A stretch of 64,000 nucleotides of DNA, from contig NC_035164.2 of assembly GCF_001659605.2 (NCBI RefSeq), forward strand, positions 1,451,001-1,515,000, read 5' to 3'. Position 1 is the stretch's first letter. Each line of letters starts with the position of its first letter. Made by a program: the position numbers and the translations under genes. The notes below the pieces were generated by a model. The model ran no database searches. It worked only from the letters and a program-made list of their open reading frames with translations, and was not told where the DNA came from. The stretch comes from Manihot esculenta. Its lineage: Eukaryota; Streptophyta; Magnoliopsida; Malpighiales; Euphorbiaceae. Below are positions 14,238 through 25,306 of this stretch, in pieces.

Positions 14238-14559
14238 AAACACCGTCATGAAAAATTAGATCTAAATGAGTTCACATGGTTAAATTTGCTCATGATTATT
14301 AAGGGATTTTTTTTTTCGGTCTTTTATGATGAGCAAAAGTATTATCAAAAAGTTGTTGTAACAGAATATATTTTTTTCTTCAAAAATAAAAAAATAATTA
14401 TGTCAACAGATTAATTATAGTTTATTAATATTTATTCATTTTTAAGTCAACAAATGTATTCCTAATACGTAAGAGATGACCTGGCCATCGTCAATCTTTC
14501 ATCACAAAGTTCCAGACATGGGTACCTAACTTTAGATCCATTGTTCTATTGTACTGAAT

Positions 14560-14854
14560 TAATCTTTGACTTGTAATAATTCTTCTCTGATACGTGGAGC
14601 CCAAGTCATGTCTACACTCTATCTTTACTAGAAAAGAATATGGAATAAGTACTCCTCGTTTGGCAAATGCTTAATTAGCTTCTACACCATTTTTTTAGAC
14701 TTTAGAGAACAATTCACCAACCACCAAGGTTTTGGCATAGGCCAACACTTCACTATATAAGGAGGTGAGCGCTGCCTCAGTAGATATGCTAAAAAAAAAA
14801 AAACTACATAGCCAATATTAGCCTACCCAAAGAAAAAACCAAATACCAAAAACC
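14560..14854 (+). promoter_or_regulatory. Promoter and 5' leader of the BAHD gene
   Basis: A TATA box TATATAAGG at 14754-14762 lies about 95 bases before the ATG at 14855, so transcription should begin near 14785. The A-rich leader contains an AAAAAAAAAAAA run and CAAA repeats. Two blocks of this promoter recur elsewhere in the window. The block 14640-14750 (ending TTTTGGCATAGGCCAAC) is copied at 20293-20418. The block 14560-14680 (TACGTGGAGCCCAAGTCATG) resembles 21790-21935 and 63580-63715. These copies mark the promoter as part of an old tandem duplication. Confidence 0.65.
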
Positions 14855-16177
14855 ATGAAGGTGAGAATTGAGAGCACAAGAACTGTTCAGCCAATCTATG
14901 AAGGCAATTGCCCTCCTCCAACCTCTCACTGTATCCCTCTGAGTGTCTTTGATAAGGTCACATATAACACCCACATCGCAGTTATCTATGCCTATCGTCC
15001 ACCGACACCAAAAAATGCAACCATTGAGCTTGGTCTCCAAAGGGCCTTATCAGAGTATAGAGAATGGGCTGGACGGCTAGGGGAAGATGAGAAAGGTAAT
15101 CCTGTCATTTTTCTCAATGACAAAGGGGTTAAACTAGTTGAAGCATCTGTGGATGGCAAGCTTGATCAACTCATGCCCTTGAAGCCATCTCCTTTTTTGC
15201 TTAGCCTTCACCCTAGCTTGAAGGATGTGGAGGAGCTTGTGCAAGTTCAACTCACAAGGTTCACTTGTGGCTCATTAGTGGTTGGCTTCACAGCTCATCA
15301 CTTGGTAGCTGATGGTCATTCCACTAGCAATTTCTTGGTTGCATGGGGCAAAGCTAGTCGTGGAGTTGATATGAGCCCAATTCCTCTTCATGATCGAACC
15401 ATTTTCATCCCTCGAAAACCTCCTCATTTTGAGTTTGAACACAGGGGAGTTGAGTTCAAAACTAAAGGTCTCCTCAAAGATTGTCCAAATAAATATGATG
15501 ACAACTTTGTGGATGATATTATAGTCCATAAAGTCCATTTCACATTGGATTTTCTGTCCAAGCTCAAGGCTAGAGCTTCTCCACCATTAAATAATCTGCA
15601 GAACAAGCCTTACAGTACTTTTGAGAGCTTGGTTGCTCACCTATGGAGAGCTGTAACAAGGGCTCGAGGGCTCGGTGGATTCGAGACAACACATGTGAGA
15701 ATCTCTGTGAATGGACGCATGCGAATGAATCCAAGAGTATCCAATGAGTACTTTGGAAACTTGGTGCTATGGGCATTTCCAACTTCCAGGGTTAAAGACC
15801 TACTGCGAGAGCCATTACCTTATGCAGCCAAGCTCATTCATGAAGCTGTAGCAAAGGTAAACAACAACTACTTCAAATCATTCATCGACTTCGCTACCCA
15901 CAAGGTGGAGAAGGAAGAAGACCTAGTACCCACGGCAGAGATGAACAAAACGGTGCTATGCCCTAATTTAGAAGTTGATAGTTGGCTAAGGTTTCCATTT
16001 TATGATTTGGATTTTGGAGGAGGAAGTCCATATATATTTATGCCATCTTATTTTCCAACGGAAGGAATGATGTTTCTCCTACCTTCGTTCATTGGAGATG
16101 GAAGCATAGACGCCTTCGTACCTCTTTTCCAGGAAAATTTGGCAAGCTTCAAGGAAATTATCTATTCATTGGACTAA
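14855..16177 (+). CDS. BAHD acyl-CoA-dependent acyltransferase (hydroxycinnamoyl-amine type suggested)
   Basis: A single uninterrupted 440-residue frame, the usual BAHD length. The catalytic HxxxD motif is His149-Leu-Val-Ala-Asp153 in a GFTAHHLVADGHS context. The structural C-terminal motif is at 386-390 but reads DFGGG instead of the common DFGWG. BAHD enzymes move an acyl group from acyl-CoA to an alcohol or amine in the cytosol. The N-terminus (KVRIESTRTVQPIYEG, then IPLSVFDKVTYNTHIAVIYAYRPP) and the YREWAGRLGED segment recall the agmatine/tryptamine hydroxycinnamoyl or benzoyl transferase subgroup. Substrate cannot be fixed from sequence. The gene is intronless, as in many members of that subgroup. 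Repeats of its promoter to the right suggest it once belonged to a tandem cluster. The stop is TAA at 16175-16177. Confidence 0.9.
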   Translation: MKVRIESTRTVQPIYEGNCPPPTSHCIPLSVFDKVTYNTHIAVIYAYRPPTPKNATIELGLQRALSEYREWAGRLGEDEKGNPVIFLNDKGVKLVEASVDGKLDQLMPLKPSPFLLSLHPSLKDVEELVQVQLTRFTCGSLVVGFTAHHLVADGHSTSNFLVAWGKASRGVDMSPIPLHDRTIFIPRKPPHFEFEHRGVEFKTKGLLKDCPNKYDDNFVDDIIVHKVHFTLDFLSKLKARASPPLNNLQNKPYSTFESLVAHLWRAVTRARGLGGFETTHVRISVNGRMRMNPRVSNEYFGNLVLWAFPTSRVKDLLREPLPYAAKLIHEAVAKVNNNYFKSFIDFATHKVEKEEDLVPTAEMNKTVLCPNLEVDSWLRFPFYDLDFGGGSPYIFMPSYFPTEGMMFLLPSFIGDGSIDAFVPLFQENLASFKEIIYSLD

Positions 16178-17480
16178 GTATTTATCTTTTCCATTGTTAT
16201 AAGAAGTTCTTTAATAGTTGTTTGTCATGTATTTTTCTTGAAGGTGGACCATTTACCTGCTTGTCAGAACAACTGCTTTCAGGAGATATCATATAAAGAG
16301 ATTTAATTATATTTGCATGGAAAATTTTCAAGTAAAAAACTTTGAAATTTGATAACCAATCAATATAAGAGATCATAAATAAACTATACGCAATTGGTGA
16401 CGTGTTGTCGGGATTGGGAACTGAATATATTTATATATATTTTTTGAATTATTTGATAATTAAGTAATTTAAGATAACAAATTATAAAATCTATAAAATA
16501 GTTATTTATTAAATTCTTAATAATAAATAAATTATTAAATTTAATTTCTGTTTAATAAAATAATCATTTATAAAAGATATGAGTTGATTATTGATTAGTT
16601 GTCCTTTTAAGTGGTTAATATTTTTTATAATAAAAGTTTTTTTTTATTATTTTAGTAATAAATTGAGAGATTACTCTTTTAATTTTAAAGATAGATTTTT
16701 ATTCATTATTTTTATTTATTATTATAGTAAATAATTTTAATTTTTAAAATATAAAAATTAATATTCTATAAATATAAAAATTTTATAATATAAAAATCAA
16801 TTTAGACGGATTGCAATTATGATGGTAAGTATTAAAATCAATTTTAAGTGTAAAATTTTATATACTTATAAAAATTAATTTAGACGGACTATAATTATAA
16901 TATATAAGTATAAACATTAAGGTAAAAAAGTTAATTTTTAAGAAAAATAAAATTAAAATAGTAATTTTTTAATTTTTTATCATTAAAATAATGAATAAAA
17001 ATAATTTTTTATTATAAAAAAATTCCACTTAGAAGAGTATTTTGATTATTGAATAATATATATTATAATATGTACATTTTATTTAGGAAATGACCACATT
17101 ATTCTATGAATTTTATTAAATTTCAAATACGTTAATATAAATTACCTTTTAATATTTAAATTATATTAATTTGATTAAGTTAGATTGAGTCTGACATATT
17201 CACTAAAAGACACAAAACATTCTTTTAAATATATTGTCATGATTTGAATTTAAAATTACTGGTTGAAACTAGTTATATATTATTATAGTATGAGGTTGAT
17301 GAAGTCAGCTTGTAAATAAATAAATAAATAATTAATTAATTAATTAAAATATAATGAAATTAGGTATGAGGATTTTAGACATTGTGTTAATAATGTATAT
17401 ATTTGGAGTAGTCACACTTTGCATGGAACCATGTCTCCTCGTCTTAAGGTCAAATTTGATTTGGATGTTAACTTTTTCTG

Positions 17481-17504
17481 TATATATATATATATATATA
17501 TATA
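17481..17504. repeat. (TA)n microsatellite
   Basis: Twelve uninterrupted TA dinucleotides. Confidence 0.9.
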
Positions 17505-18189
17505 AAAGTTACGTCTTTTGACCGCTTTCTTTAGCTTTGCTATTTGTTTGATTTAGGTTTTTTTTTCTAGATTTTTTTTGTTAGTATAATTTTTTTAATT
17601 AAATTGATTTTATTATCTATTTGATCCAACAATTATTACTATAAAAATGTATTTAAAGTAGCATTTAAAAATTATTATTTAGTTATAAATTAATAATAAT
17701 AATTTAATATTTATTAAAATTATATTTATTTATAAAATAATAATTTATTTATTTTTAAAATAATAAAATTAATATGGCTATATAATTTTATTTATTTATT
17801 ATTATGACTATATAACTTTATTATTGATGTTTTAAAATTCAGAAAATAGAGTTTAGAGTGTGATTGTCGGCTTAATCAGAAAGGATTACGTCTCTCCCTT
17901 TATCCTTTTTCCTTTTATCCTCTAATAACATTCTTTATCACTCTGGTCTGTATGTACAGACGAGTTAGAGCGTCTGTTTATGTCAAACAGTCATTTAATT
18001 CTTTCTAGCGTGTGTACTGATCGGGATGCGAAATAAATGGGTATGCTCTTCATGTGAAGTTGGACTAATCTACTTGTTTGTGACATTGTATTCTTTTATC
18101 GGATCTGATGTCGTCTCAGAGTGTAAAAAATTGAATAGCCATCAATTATTATTAATTTTTAATATTTATTATAGCAATTTAAATATTAA

Positions 18190-18600
18190 AACGGAAAGAA
18201 ATAAGTAAAAAAAAGGAAATTATAAGAAAGTATAAGTTTATTTTTTAATGTTTAATTTTTTATTGTTAAAATTGAGAGAAAAATATTATCTTTTCTGTAA
18301 TATTAAAATATTTTAAATATAATTATTGTACAAAATATATACTTTTAAAATTTTTGTGAAATTACTGTTTTTCTTTCCACAATAAAATAACCCAATACTT
18401 TTAAGATATAATATTATATTTGAAATTATTATCGATAAATTTAAAATTTTAATTTTGCCACCGACAGCTTTAATTCAAAACAAAGCTGTAATCGATAAAT
18501 TAAAATATTTTTAATTGTGAATTTCTAAGTCTTGAAAGAGAGTATTCGTCAAACTGTCCTGTATCTTTTATCTTTCAACCAAATTGTAAAATATGGGGTA
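18190..18600 (+). repeat. Duplicated block, copy 1 (partner 20870-21280)
   Basis: The block is colinear with 20870-21280. Landmarks shared in order are GTAATATTAAAATATTTTAA, TTTTTGTGAAATTACT, AGATATAATATTATATTTGA, CTTTAATTCAAAACAAAGCT and TCTTTCAACCAAATTGTAAA. Small gaps and many substitutions indicate an old duplication. No coding frame is conserved between copies. Confidence 0.75.
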
Positions 18601-18839
18601 ATTCACGGTATAGTTTTCAAAATTTACTAAAATTTATAATTTAGTTGCTAGTTTTTAAATAATAAATAATTTAATTTTTAATTAAAATTTTATTCTATTA
18701 ATAAAATAATCAGTTACTTAATTTTTAATTAAAAACTCAAATTAAAAAAATTAAATTATTATTAATATTAACACTATAATATTAAATTATTATAAATTAT
18801 TAAAATTAAAATAAGTAAAATTTAAAATATTAAATTTAG

Positions 18840-19315
18840 AGTACGGCTCAATTAGTCTAACGGAACAACATTCGGTTTAAATTGAAAAAATTGACTGAAC
18901 TAAATTAATTTAAAAATATGATTCAGTTTTTTATTTATTTCAGTTTGGATTGGTTTTTAATTTTAAAAATTTCAGTTATTTTAATTTAATTCAATTTTGA
19001 TAAAAAAAATTAAAAAATCAAATCGAACCGATTAATAATAATAGTATATTATTTTCAATAATATAGAGATTAGATCATATTAAAGTTAAAATATTTCAAT
19101 TAAATTTTAAAATATTAAAAATAAAATATAAAAAATTAAAATATAAAAAATTCAAACCGATCAAACCAAATCGAATTGAACTGAATTAGATCAGTTCAGT
19201 TTGATTTCGAATCAAAATCAATTTGATTTGATTTTTATAAATACTAAAATTTTGATTTTCAGTTTATTCGGTTCGATTCAGTTTTAAACCGAACCGACCG
19301 AACATTCACCCCTAA
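18840..19315. mobile_element. Degenerate hAT-like non-autonomous insertion
   Basis: An AT-rich segment with many GGTTTGGTT/AACCGAACCGA-type words and clear arm complementarity. The right end reads AAACCGAACCGACCGAAC followed by ATTCACCCCTAA. The left side has ACATTCGGTTTAAATTG. Such ends are typical of small plant hAT derivatives. The left terminus is decayed, and I could not define a target-site duplication. Confidence 0.4.
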
Positions 19316-19734
19316 TCTAACTCACTTTAAAAATTAAATCAAGGAAAAAAAATGCTTAACATTTGCCTCTATTCCAAATTGATATAAGTCTAATTTCTAG
19401 AATTATAATGAAGTGTGAAATATTTTATGAAAAATTTAATATTAATCCAGAGATTATATTAAATTTGAATTAAATTTAATTTATCTTAAAAATTAACTCT
19501 AAAAAAAATGTCTAAAACTATTATAAAAATACATTAATTTTATTCTAAATTAATATGAAATTAAACACAAAAAATTAAATTATTATAGGCAAGAATAAAT
19601 TTTATTTGAAAAATCATTTGGTTAACAAAATGAAATTTTAAAAATGATATTATTTATTATATATTAAAATAATAGAGAGTAAACTGTGGTGCCCTAAAAT
19701 ATATCAAACTGTCCTGTTGTTGTCTTTCAACCAA

Positions 19735-19910
19735 ATTGTAAAATATACCAAATTATGCTATTTTATAATTTATGAATTAAAAAATAATTTCCTATTAAAA
19801 TATTGAAGAATTTGAGAGACAAGTCCTCAAGAAAATAATAAATAATTTAAATACAAAAGTTGTGTTTATGAAATGTGTGAATTTTCTAGGGAAGTGATTA
19901 TTTGAATGCG
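19735..19910 (+). repeat. Duplicated block, second segment, copy 1 (partner 21625-21800)
   Basis: Shared landmarks with 21625-21800 are TTTATAATTTATGAATTAAA, GACAAGTCCT(C/G)AAGAAAATA, ATAATTTAAA, AAAAGTTGTGTTTA(T/A)GAAAT and GGGAAGTGATTATTTGAAT. Together with 18190-18600 this shows that a multi-kilobase stretch downstream of the BAHD gene was duplicated and then rearranged. Confidence 0.7.
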
Positions 19911-20292
19911 TATGGCAAGTTAGGCCGAGAAAAATATGTTTCACCGGCTAATCCGTTTTGATTAAATCAATTTGATTTTTATAGGATAATTTAATATTTT
20001 AATAAAAAATATTATTTAATAGATAATCCATAATACAAGCCTCGTTAAATATGAACGTGATTATTAGATAAATTCAAGACCAAATTGTCCAATATGGCTC
20101 ACGAGAAGCATGAAGAAACTGAGAAACATGGTGCACGACATAACTTATGTTAAGGCATGTAATTTGCAAATATTAATAAAATATAAAAATATATTATTTT
20201 ATTCATTAAATATGTAATTTAATTAATATCAAAATAATATTTCATCATATTATCTTTCCACGTCACTCCACGGATTTTTTTTTTTTTCCTTA

Positions 20293-20418
20293 AAAGAATA
20301 TAGAGAAAGCCCTCATTTGACAAATAGTTAATTAGGTTCTACACCCTACCCTACCTTTAGGCTTCAGAGAACAATTCACCAACCACTAAGGTTTTGGCGT
20401 AGGCCAACTATATATATA
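20293..20418 (+). promoter_or_regulatory. Orphan copy of the BAHD proximal promoter
   Basis: This stretch matches the BAHD promoter at about 14631-14760. Common blocks are GACAAATAGTTAATTAG versus GGCAAATGCTTAATTAG, TTCTACACC, AGAGAACAATTCACCAACCA, then C(T/C)AAGGTTTTGGC(G/A)TAGGCCAAC and a TATATATA run. No BAHD coding sequence follows, only AT-rich DNA. I read it as the promoter of a lost tandem paralogue. Confidence 0.75.
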
Positions 20419-20869
20419 CCATTAACAACATTATTCCTAATGTTGTATATTAATTTTTATAATAATAAAATCTACTTTATAGTTTTTGATATCCCTGATT
20501 AGATACCAGACAATATAAGAAAAAAAATAAATTAAAGATAAAAATTTTATTAAAATTTTTTAAAAATTAAAAAGTAAATTTTTAATAGTTAAAAAAAATT
20601 ATTAATAATAGAAAAAATTTTAATATATAAAATTATAAAAATATTTTTAAAAATAATTAAAATATAAAATTAATTCTTTAAATGATAGAATTTTACGGCG
20701 ATTCTCCTAGCACGTTTAAAGGTAGTACATCTTAAAATTTTCATTATGAAAAGTTATCATAAATTTTTATGTGATATCAACAGTCAAAATTAAATTTAAT
20801 TATAAATTTTAAAATTAATTGTTTCATGTAAATTTTTTATTATTAATTTTAATAATGATTTAAATCGCA

Positions 20870-21280
20870 GAATCGAAAGGAATAAGTTGAAAAAGAAATA
20901 ATCAGAAGGGATAAAAAATTTTTTCATAAACTTTTTTTTTTTCGTTAAAATTGGGAGAACAATTTTATCCTTCCCGTAATATTAAAATATTTTAAATATA
21001 ATTATTATACCAAATATATACTTAAAATTTTTGTGAAATTACTTTTGCCTTCTCATAATAAAATAACCCACTACTTATAAGATATAATATTATATTTGAA
21101 ATTTTTATCAATAAATTTAAATTTTTAAATGTACAACCGACGGCTTTAATTCAAAACAAAGCTGTAATCGATGAATTAAAATTTTATTAATTGTGAATTT
21201 CTAAGCCTTGAAAGTGATTATTCGTGAAAGAAATCTGTACTACTTTTGTCTTTCAACCAAATTGTAAAATATATCAAACT
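20870..21280 (+). repeat. Duplicated block, copy 2 (partner 18190-18600)
   Basis: Second copy of the non-coding block described at 18190-18600, in the same orientation and order, with the same landmark words. Confidence 0.75.
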
Positions 21281-21727
21281 GTCCGTTTTTTCACCTCAAT
21301 CGCATTGTAACTCGAAAATTATTATTTAGTCTTAAAAATTTATTAATCAGTATTTTAATTTTAAAAAATATATTTAAAAGTTTTTAATAATTTAAAAAAT
21401 TTATTAATTAAAAATTTTAAACAATAAATATTATAAAATCTTTGATTTTTTATAAAATTAAAAGATTCACCGATGATTTTTTTTATAATATAGGATTAAA
21501 TAATACAATAATTAAAAATTAAAAATAATAGAAAAAATTACTTAATAAAAAATATTTAAATATATTTTTGAAAATTAAAAAATTAATTAATAAATTTTTT
21601 TTCCAACTAAATAGTATATTTTTTAACAATAAAATATACCTATTTTATAATTTATGAATTAAAAAATTCCTATTAAATTAATAGAAATTGAGTGACAAGT
21701 CCTGAAGAAAATAATAAATAATTTAAA
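21281..21727. other. AT-rich non-coding stretch
   Basis: Mostly A/T runs with no coding frame. Its right part, from 21625, belongs to the duplicated block shared with 19735-19910. Confidence 0.5.
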
Positions 21728-21956
21728 TTTAAAAGTTGTGTTTAAGAAATGTGAGAATCGATCACATTTTATGGGGAAGTGATTATTTGAATATTGTATT
21801 AGTGATGTCTATCTTTCCTAGAAAAGAATTTATTATTTTACTTGTAAACTGTCACGTGGAGATCAAGTCATGTCTGCAGTCTTATCTTTCCTGGACATAG
21901 AATACAGAATTAGACCACGTTTGTCAAATACAAATTTAAAAGTTGTGTTTAAGAGA
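21728..21956 (+). repeat. 209-bp repeat unit carrying a BAHD distal-promoter-like segment, copy 1
   Basis: The unit starts and restarts at the word TTTAAAAGTTGTGTTTAAGA (first at about 21728, again at about 21937). It contains GATGTCTATCTTTCCTAGAA and CACGTGGAGATCAAGTCATG, which resemble the BAHD distal promoter at 14560-14680. The same unit reappears at 63522-63736 on the other side of the nest. Each copy is followed directly by a MITE copy. Confidence 0.8.
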
Positions 21957-24342
21957 GGGAAAATTATTTTTTAGTCCATGAGATTTAATATAATTAACAT
22001 TTCTGTCTCTCTGTTTTGGTGACCCAACACTTAAGTTGTAATACCCGGCTCGAGTCTGGCATCGAAATTCTACTGTGCGGTGGAATCTCGGATGTCGGAA
22101 CCCTCTAGAAGGGTAAGAGCTATGTTTTTCTAAAGTGTTTTAATATGTTTAAAAGTTCTAAGTGTCAAGAAAATGAGTTTGTGAAAGAAAAGCACTAAAG
22201 AGGAAAAGCCAGGTTCGGCCGCCGAAAGTGATGTTCGGCCGACGAACATGCATGGCTTTGGAATCACATTTGGCCGCCGAAGGTGGTCTGGCCAGCCACC
22301 TATAAAAGGTCATAGGTCGGTAAATGGATAAGATTTTTCTTTCCATTTCCACGGACATAGGTGAAACCATGATCTTCCTTGGGTGATCTTCATGTTTTCT
22401 TAAAATCTTTCAAAGTTTTGATGAGTTTTCATGTTGTTTTGAAGCTTTTGAGCTAAAAATCAAAGTTTTAAAACTTGGAGACTTTGTGAGAGAGTTGCTT
22501 CATATCTCCACGTTAGGATCACCTATCCTCTCGATCTTCAAGAGGTAAGTGTAGATCCATACCTTCTTTCATGTTTTATGAAGGTTTTATGGAGTTTTAT
22601 GGGTAGAGATGCATGATTAGGTTAAGTAGGATTTTTGGTTGATTGTTGGTGAAAGCATGTTTATGTGTTGAGTTGTGATGTTTGATGGGTTTAAGGTAGT
22701 TTTGGACCCCTTTGTGCATATACTTGGGTATATGTTTGTTGTTAAGTTGTTGGTTGCATGTATGTGAAAGTTTGGAGAAGTTTGCATGAGGCAGAGCAGG
22801 GTTCTGCCTTACTGGAGAACCCAGTTTCGGCCGCCGAAGGAAGGTTCGGCCGCCGAACATGCTAAGGAGGTGGTTTCGGCTGCCTAAGCTCGCCCCCGAA
22901 AGTTTGGACTTTCGGCTCTGGAGGGATTTTCGGCCGCCGAATGTGCCGCCAAAGATGCCGCCGAAGGTTGGGGACTTTCGTCTCGGGAAAGGACTTTCGG
23001 CAGCCGAAGGTGCCGCCGAAAATGCCTGAGTTTCGGCTCTGGAGGGACTTTCGGCCGCCGAACCTGCCGCCGAAAGTGCCCTGTCCAGCCTTCTTTTGTA
23101 TGTTTTCCTTGATTATTTTAGGATGTTTTAGGGGGGTTTTTGGAGAGTTTTATAGAGATGTTCTTGAGTTAGTTTGGTCTCTCAGTTGTGTCCACCTGTG
23201 TAGGAACGGACCAGAGAAACCGAAGAGATCAGTAGTGTTAGCTGCTTCAGAGTTTTCAGAGTCAGTACAGACTGAGCCAGAGGTGATTGGAACTAAACTT
23301 AATCCTTTTAATTGAGAAATCAAATGCTTTTAGCATGTTTCATGCACCATGATTATGCCATAGGTTGATTGCATTAGAATTCACTAATATATGCATTGCA
23401 TTAATTATTGTATTTGCGGACGGACATAGAGTTGGTTTCATTAGCCCTCCCAGTAAAGTCCTGAGGAGCCCCATTGAGGGCCGGGCACAGTAAAGTCCTG
23501 AGGAGCCCCGAGAGGGCCGGGCACAGAGTACTTTTGTACTATTGATTGTATAATAAAGTCCTGAGGAGCTCCTTCGCGGGCCGGGCACAGAGAGATTTTT
23601 TATTCAATCCGTCCGGTATGTGATTACTTGTGCTGTGATGCATTTCATGAGAGCATGTTTATTAACATGTTTTTATTGTTCTACTCACGGGGCTAGTATA
23701 GCTTACCCCTCTCCCTTAACCCCAGTCTTACAGGATTAGAGTACAGGGGGAGTTCAACAGAGTACATAAAGAGTAAAGAGTTGTATAATAGCATAGTGTG
23801 GACATGTAATATTGTAAAGAGATGTTTTAGTATTGTATAGCGCATAGTAGTGTGCTTGACCCATATGTTTTGTAAATCCCTTTTGTATACATGGTTTGTT
23901 TTTTGTAAATGTTTTCTAGATGAGTATGAAAACCAGGATTAACATATGAAGAGTGTAACGACCCGAAAATCGGACCGCTACCGGCGCTGTAATACCCGGC
24001 TAGACTCCGGTATCGAAATTCCTACCGTCCGGTGGAATCTCGGATGTCGGAGACCTCTAGAAGGGTAAAACCATGTTTTCATGAGATGTTTTAAGGTTTT
24101 TGATGATTTTGAATGAAAATTAAATGAGTTTTTGCATGAAAAGTCCTTGGAGGAAAACCTAGGTTCGGCCGCCGAAAGTCAAGTTCGGCCGCCGAACATG
24201 CATGCGTTTTGGAGGGACGTTAGGCCCCCGAAAGCATGAGTGAGGGAAGTCCAGGTTCGGCTGCCGAACCTCAAGTTCGGCCACCGAACATGGCATGCAT
24301 GCGGAGGCACATTCGGCCCCCGAACGTGGCCTGGCCAGCCAC

Positions 24343-24350
24343 TATAAAAG
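24343..24350 (+). promoter_or_regulatory. LTR promoter TATA box (TATAAAAG), element B
   Basis: TATAAAAG follows the conserved GGCCTGGCCAGCCAC and sits just after the first palindrome cluster. The same box is found at the same LTR position in A (22301), B 3' LTR (39442), E (42591), G (49423), H (TATAAAGG, 56094) and I (59591). Transcription would start about 30 bases downstream, so the LTR leader is very long (about 1.9 kb to the LTR end). Confidence 0.75.
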
Positions 24351-25235
24351 GGTCCCTTAGCCGAAAACGGGCGAGTTTTTCCCCATTTTCGGCCAAGGTG
24401 AGCTTTCCGCCGCCCCTCATCGATCTTTGATGTTTTTCCTCTAAATCTTTCAAGTTTTTCACTTGTTTTAACTCTGTTTTGAAGATTTGAGCTTTTGAGC
24501 AAAGTTTTGGAGCTTTGAGGTTCAAGAACTCAAATCTCTCCCAACTCCAAGTTTGGTCGCCTCTACTCTCGATCTTCAAGAGGTTAGAGTCGATCTCTAG
24601 CTTATATTATGTTTTAAGTAAGTTTTATGAAGTTCATGGGGGTAGAATGCATGTTTAGGTTAAAGTTATGTTTATGGGTATAAATGTATGTTCATGAACA
24701 ATGTGGCTTGCAAATGCTTGTGTATGTGTGTTGTAGTTGGGGTTTAAGGTAGTTTGAGACCCCTAGGAGTTTGTATGCATGTTTTGGTTGAGCTAAATGC
24801 ATGATGGTATGAGTTTGGGGCTTTTGTGCATGTTTGAACCCAGTTTCTACCATTTGGGAGAAACCAGGTTCGGCAGCCGAAGGGGCTTTCGGCCGCCGAA
24901 CCCTCTTGTGGAGGCAGCCTTCGGCTGCCGAAGCTTGCCCCCGAAAGGAGACTTTCGTCTCTGTCTGGGAGTTTCGGCCGCCGAAAGTGCCGCCGAACAT
25001 GCATGAGTTTCGCCTCTGTCTAGGAGTTTCGGCCGCCGAAGGTGCCGCCGAACCTGCCTGACTTTCGGCTCTGGAGGGACTTTCGGCCGCCGAACCTGCA
25101 GCCGAAAGTGCCCTGTCCAGCCTTTCTTTGCATGTTTTGCATGGATGTTTTGTGATGTTTTAGGGGGGTTTTTGGGGGATGTTGTTAGAGTTATGTTCTA
25201 GTATGTTGGTCCCTCATTTGAGTCTACCTGTGTAG

Positions 25236-25306
25236 GTTTGGACCCGAGGAACCAAGGACCCCAGCAGTGAGTCAGCTGCTTCAGTCAGTGTCAGAGCTAG
25301 CCAGAG
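25236..25306 (+). other. Putative 71-base internal leader exon in the Tekay LTR
   Basis: The segment is bounded by an acceptor-like ACCTGTGTAG and a strong donor AGAG|GTGAGT. An upstream donor-like CTTCAAGAG|GT lies at about 24580 (GTTAGA here, GTAAGA in the 3' LTR at 39682). A further acceptor TGTTTTTCAG at 26501-26510 precedes the gag ATG by 8 bases. The same three sites occur in LTRs A, E, G, H and I and in C. This looks like a spliced leader, inferred from sequence only. Confidence 0.4.

Larger units (their letters stand above)
9901..14559. other. AT-rich intergenic DNA between the MRS2-type and BAHD genes
   Basis: About 4.7 kb without a credible gene. It is dominated by A/T runs, and the short open frames (for example around 10132, 12354 and 13579) have no recognisable domains and AT-driven composition. 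It contains a 45-bp tandem repeat (10829-10917), an (AT)n tract (14217-14237) and AT-rich stretches around 13000-13300. I found no transposon termini or RNA genes here by eye. Confidence 0.6.
16178..20292. other. AT-rich non-coding DNA downstream of the BAHD gene
   Basis: About 4.1 kb with no credible coding frame. It holds an (AT)n tract, a degenerate hAT-like insertion (18840-19315), and blocks duplicated again between 20870 and 21800. The small frame near 18026 has no recognisable domain. Polyadenylation of the BAHD transcript should fall in the first 300 bases. Confidence 0.6.

Noticed and set aside
22941..23315. Open frames of 80-180 codons in the LTRs, on both strands (also at 24179, 39843, 43061, 49883, 56420 and 59875)
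   Set aside because: They come from the GGCCGCCGAA repeats, which lack stops in several frames. They overlap each other and have low-complexity products (repeats of FGGR or RRPK) with no known domain.
24160..25110. Regular short palindromic repeats that look CRISPR-like
   Set aside because: Spacing is irregular, the intervals between repeats are themselves repeated among LTRs, and they lie inside plant LTRs.
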